DNA of 6,123 bases from assembly GCA_902478985.1 (NCBI GenBank), contig CABSNH010000096.1, positions 1 to 6,123 of the forward strand, given 5' to 3'. The stretch is from an uncultured Collinsella sp. (GTDB taxonomy: Bacteria > Actinomycetota > Coriobacteriia > Coriobacteriales > Coriobacteriaceae). A program made the translations under genes and the position numbers. The notes beneath the pieces were generated by a model, which did no database searches, was not told the origin of the DNA, and worked only from the letters and a program-made list of their open reading frames with translations. How positions within the stretch are numbered: position 1 is the first letter of the stretch; every line of letters starts with the position of its first letter. This document shows positions 5,703-6,123 of the stretch, one piece after another.

Positions 5703-5767
5703 GTTTGTCTCGATCTGTAACGGGTAGGGCCGATTTCGGACGTTAGATGTTACAGATCGAGATAGAC
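5703..5767. repeat. inverted-repeat element, copy 1
   Basis: TCTCGATCTGTAAC (5708-5721) is followed 27 bases later by its exact reverse complement (5749-5762). Counting G-U pairs, the stem extends outward to 5703 and 5767, giving 19 pairs. The interior contains GGGCCG at 5727-5732. A second copy starts exactly 81 bases downstream. No coding frame explains it. It lies between two converging terminators and may belong to a dispersed intergenic repeat family. Confidence 0.8.
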
Positions 5768-5787
5768 CCAAGGGGAGGGGCCGGTAT

Positions 5788-5844
5788 GTCTCAATCTGTA
5801 ACAGCTGGGGCCGTTTTTACCGAGTAGCTGTTACAGATCGAGAT
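5788..5844. repeat. inverted-repeat element, copy 2
   Basis: The left arm at 5789-5806 pairs with the right arm at 5826-5843 over 18 positions with one A-C mismatch (5793 against 5839), around a 19-base loop. It aligns without gaps to copy 1 at an offset of 81: by my count 45 of 58 positions agree (5706-5763 against 5787-5844), with the right arm GTTACAGATCGAGAT identical and GGGCCG shared. The bases between the arms differ, but here AGCT/AGCT lengthens the stem. Confidence 0.8.
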
Positions 5845-5883
5845 TCTTCGGTCGAGTCGGGTTGCAGGGTAACGTGCGGGCAC

Positions 5884-5916
5884 AAAAAACGGAGCCGTGT
5901 CGCTACGACTCCGTTT
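5884..5916 (-). terminator. intrinsic terminator of the glgP gene
   Basis: On the minus strand AAACGGAG (5916-5909) pairs with CTCCGTTT (5894-5887), with three more pairs inside after one mismatch, and the A-run at 5884-5889 becomes a TTTTTT tail. It lies 28 bases downstream of the glgP stop codon. Confidence 0.85.
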
Positions 5917-5944
5917 CTCAAGAGGATGGGTAAGGGAAGCGAAA

Positions 5945-6123
5945 TTAGTTCAGGTGCCAGATCTCGTCGTTGTACTGGGAGATGGTGCGGTCGGACGAGA
6001 AGGTGCCGGCGTTGGCGATATTGATGAGCGTCTTGCGCATCCAGGCGTCCTGGTCCTCGTAGTCTGCTAGCACGCGCTCCTTGGTCTGGATGTACTCCTC
6101 AATGTCGAGCAGGGCCATAAACC
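5945..6123 (-). CDS. glgP: glycogen/maltodextrin phosphorylase, C-terminal end (partial)
   Basis: The minus strand is open from the window edge to a TAA at 5947-5945 and encodes the last 58 residues of the protein. The tail carries the characteristic end of the alpha-glucan phosphorylase family (GT35): a FMALLDIEEYIQTKERV helix, then DAWMRKTLINIA, and FSSDRTISQY near the C-terminus, which corresponds to the FSSDRTI(R/K)EY sequence that closes these enzymes. The enzyme releases glucose-1-phosphate from glycogen or maltodextrins with pyridoxal phosphate as cofactor; the active site lies outside the window. The gene converges on the ABC operon and has its own terminator, so the two are not co-transcribed. 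Its closeness supports, but does not prove, an alpha-glucan theme for the region. Confidence 0.88.
   Translation of the reverse strand, partial: FMALLDIEEYIQTKERVLADYEDQDAWMRKTLINIANAGTFSSDRTISQYNDEIWHLN

Larger units (their letters stand above)
5568..5944. other. convergent intergenic region without genes
   Basis: These 377 bases between the ATPase stop and the glgP stop hold the two terminators, a weak stem-loop and the two inverted-repeat copies. I see no credible coding sequence: the only short frame with a purine-rich leader is a 13-codon one within repeat copy 2. Confidence 0.8.

Noticed and set aside
5786..5827. Thirteen-codon frame (MSQSVTAGAVFTE) with a purine-rich leader
   Set aside because: It lies within inverted-repeat copy 2, is very short, and the equivalent frame does not exist in copy 1.
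5703..5844. CRISPR-like reading of the repeated segments
   Set aside because: Only two copies are present, the repeats are long inverted repeats rather than direct repeats with unique spacers, and no cas gene is nearby.

Overview
The window reads as chromosomal DNA of a high-GC Gram-positive gut bacterium, most likely a Collinsella-like member of the Coriobacteriia. This is an inference from gene content, strong AAG/CTC/GTC/ACC codon preference in the transporter genes, near absence of TTA/CTA/TCA codons, and a Tat-type lipoprotein signal on the binding protein. No rRNA or other taxonomic marker is present.

Layout: (1) 1-87 is the 3' end of an unidentified plus-strand gene. (2) 176-895 encodes a GntR/HutC-family repressor that resembles the trehalose repressor TreR of Bacillus; a very long perfect hairpin at 934-988 terminates it. 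(3) 989-1201 is a regulatory region with two TTGT-N4-ACAA dyads, a possible promoter and a leader with two GC-rich hairpins. (4) 1202-5567 is a complete four-gene ABC sugar importer: lipoprotein binding protein, two MalF/MalG-type permeases overlapping by one base (TAATG), and a MalK/MsmK/UgpC-type ATPase. Hairpins without a T-tract sit before the first permease and before the ATPase, each followed by nearly the same ribosome-binding sequence. (5) 5568-5944 is a gene-free convergent region with one intrinsic terminator for each side and, between them, two copies of an inverted-repeat element exactly 81 bp apart. (6) 5945-6123 on the minus strand is the 3' end of a glycogen/maltodextrin phosphorylase gene (glgP).

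How they work together: the regulator probably binds the dyads upstream of the binding-protein gene and controls the importer in response to a sugar or sugar phosphate. The binding protein captures an oligosaccharide outside the cell, the permease pair moves it inward, and the ATPase powers transport. No hydrolase or phosphorylase lies inside the operon. The TreR-like regulator and the neighbouring alpha-glucan phosphorylase make an alpha-glucoside (trehalose, maltose or maltodextrin) a reasonable guess for the substrate, but the sequence does not settle it.

The items most worth a second look are the tandem inverted repeats, the Lys-rich insertion in the ATPase with an in-frame slippery heptamer, the repeated hairpin plus ribosome-binding cassette, and the predicted TreR-type operators in front of an ABC (not PTS) transporter.
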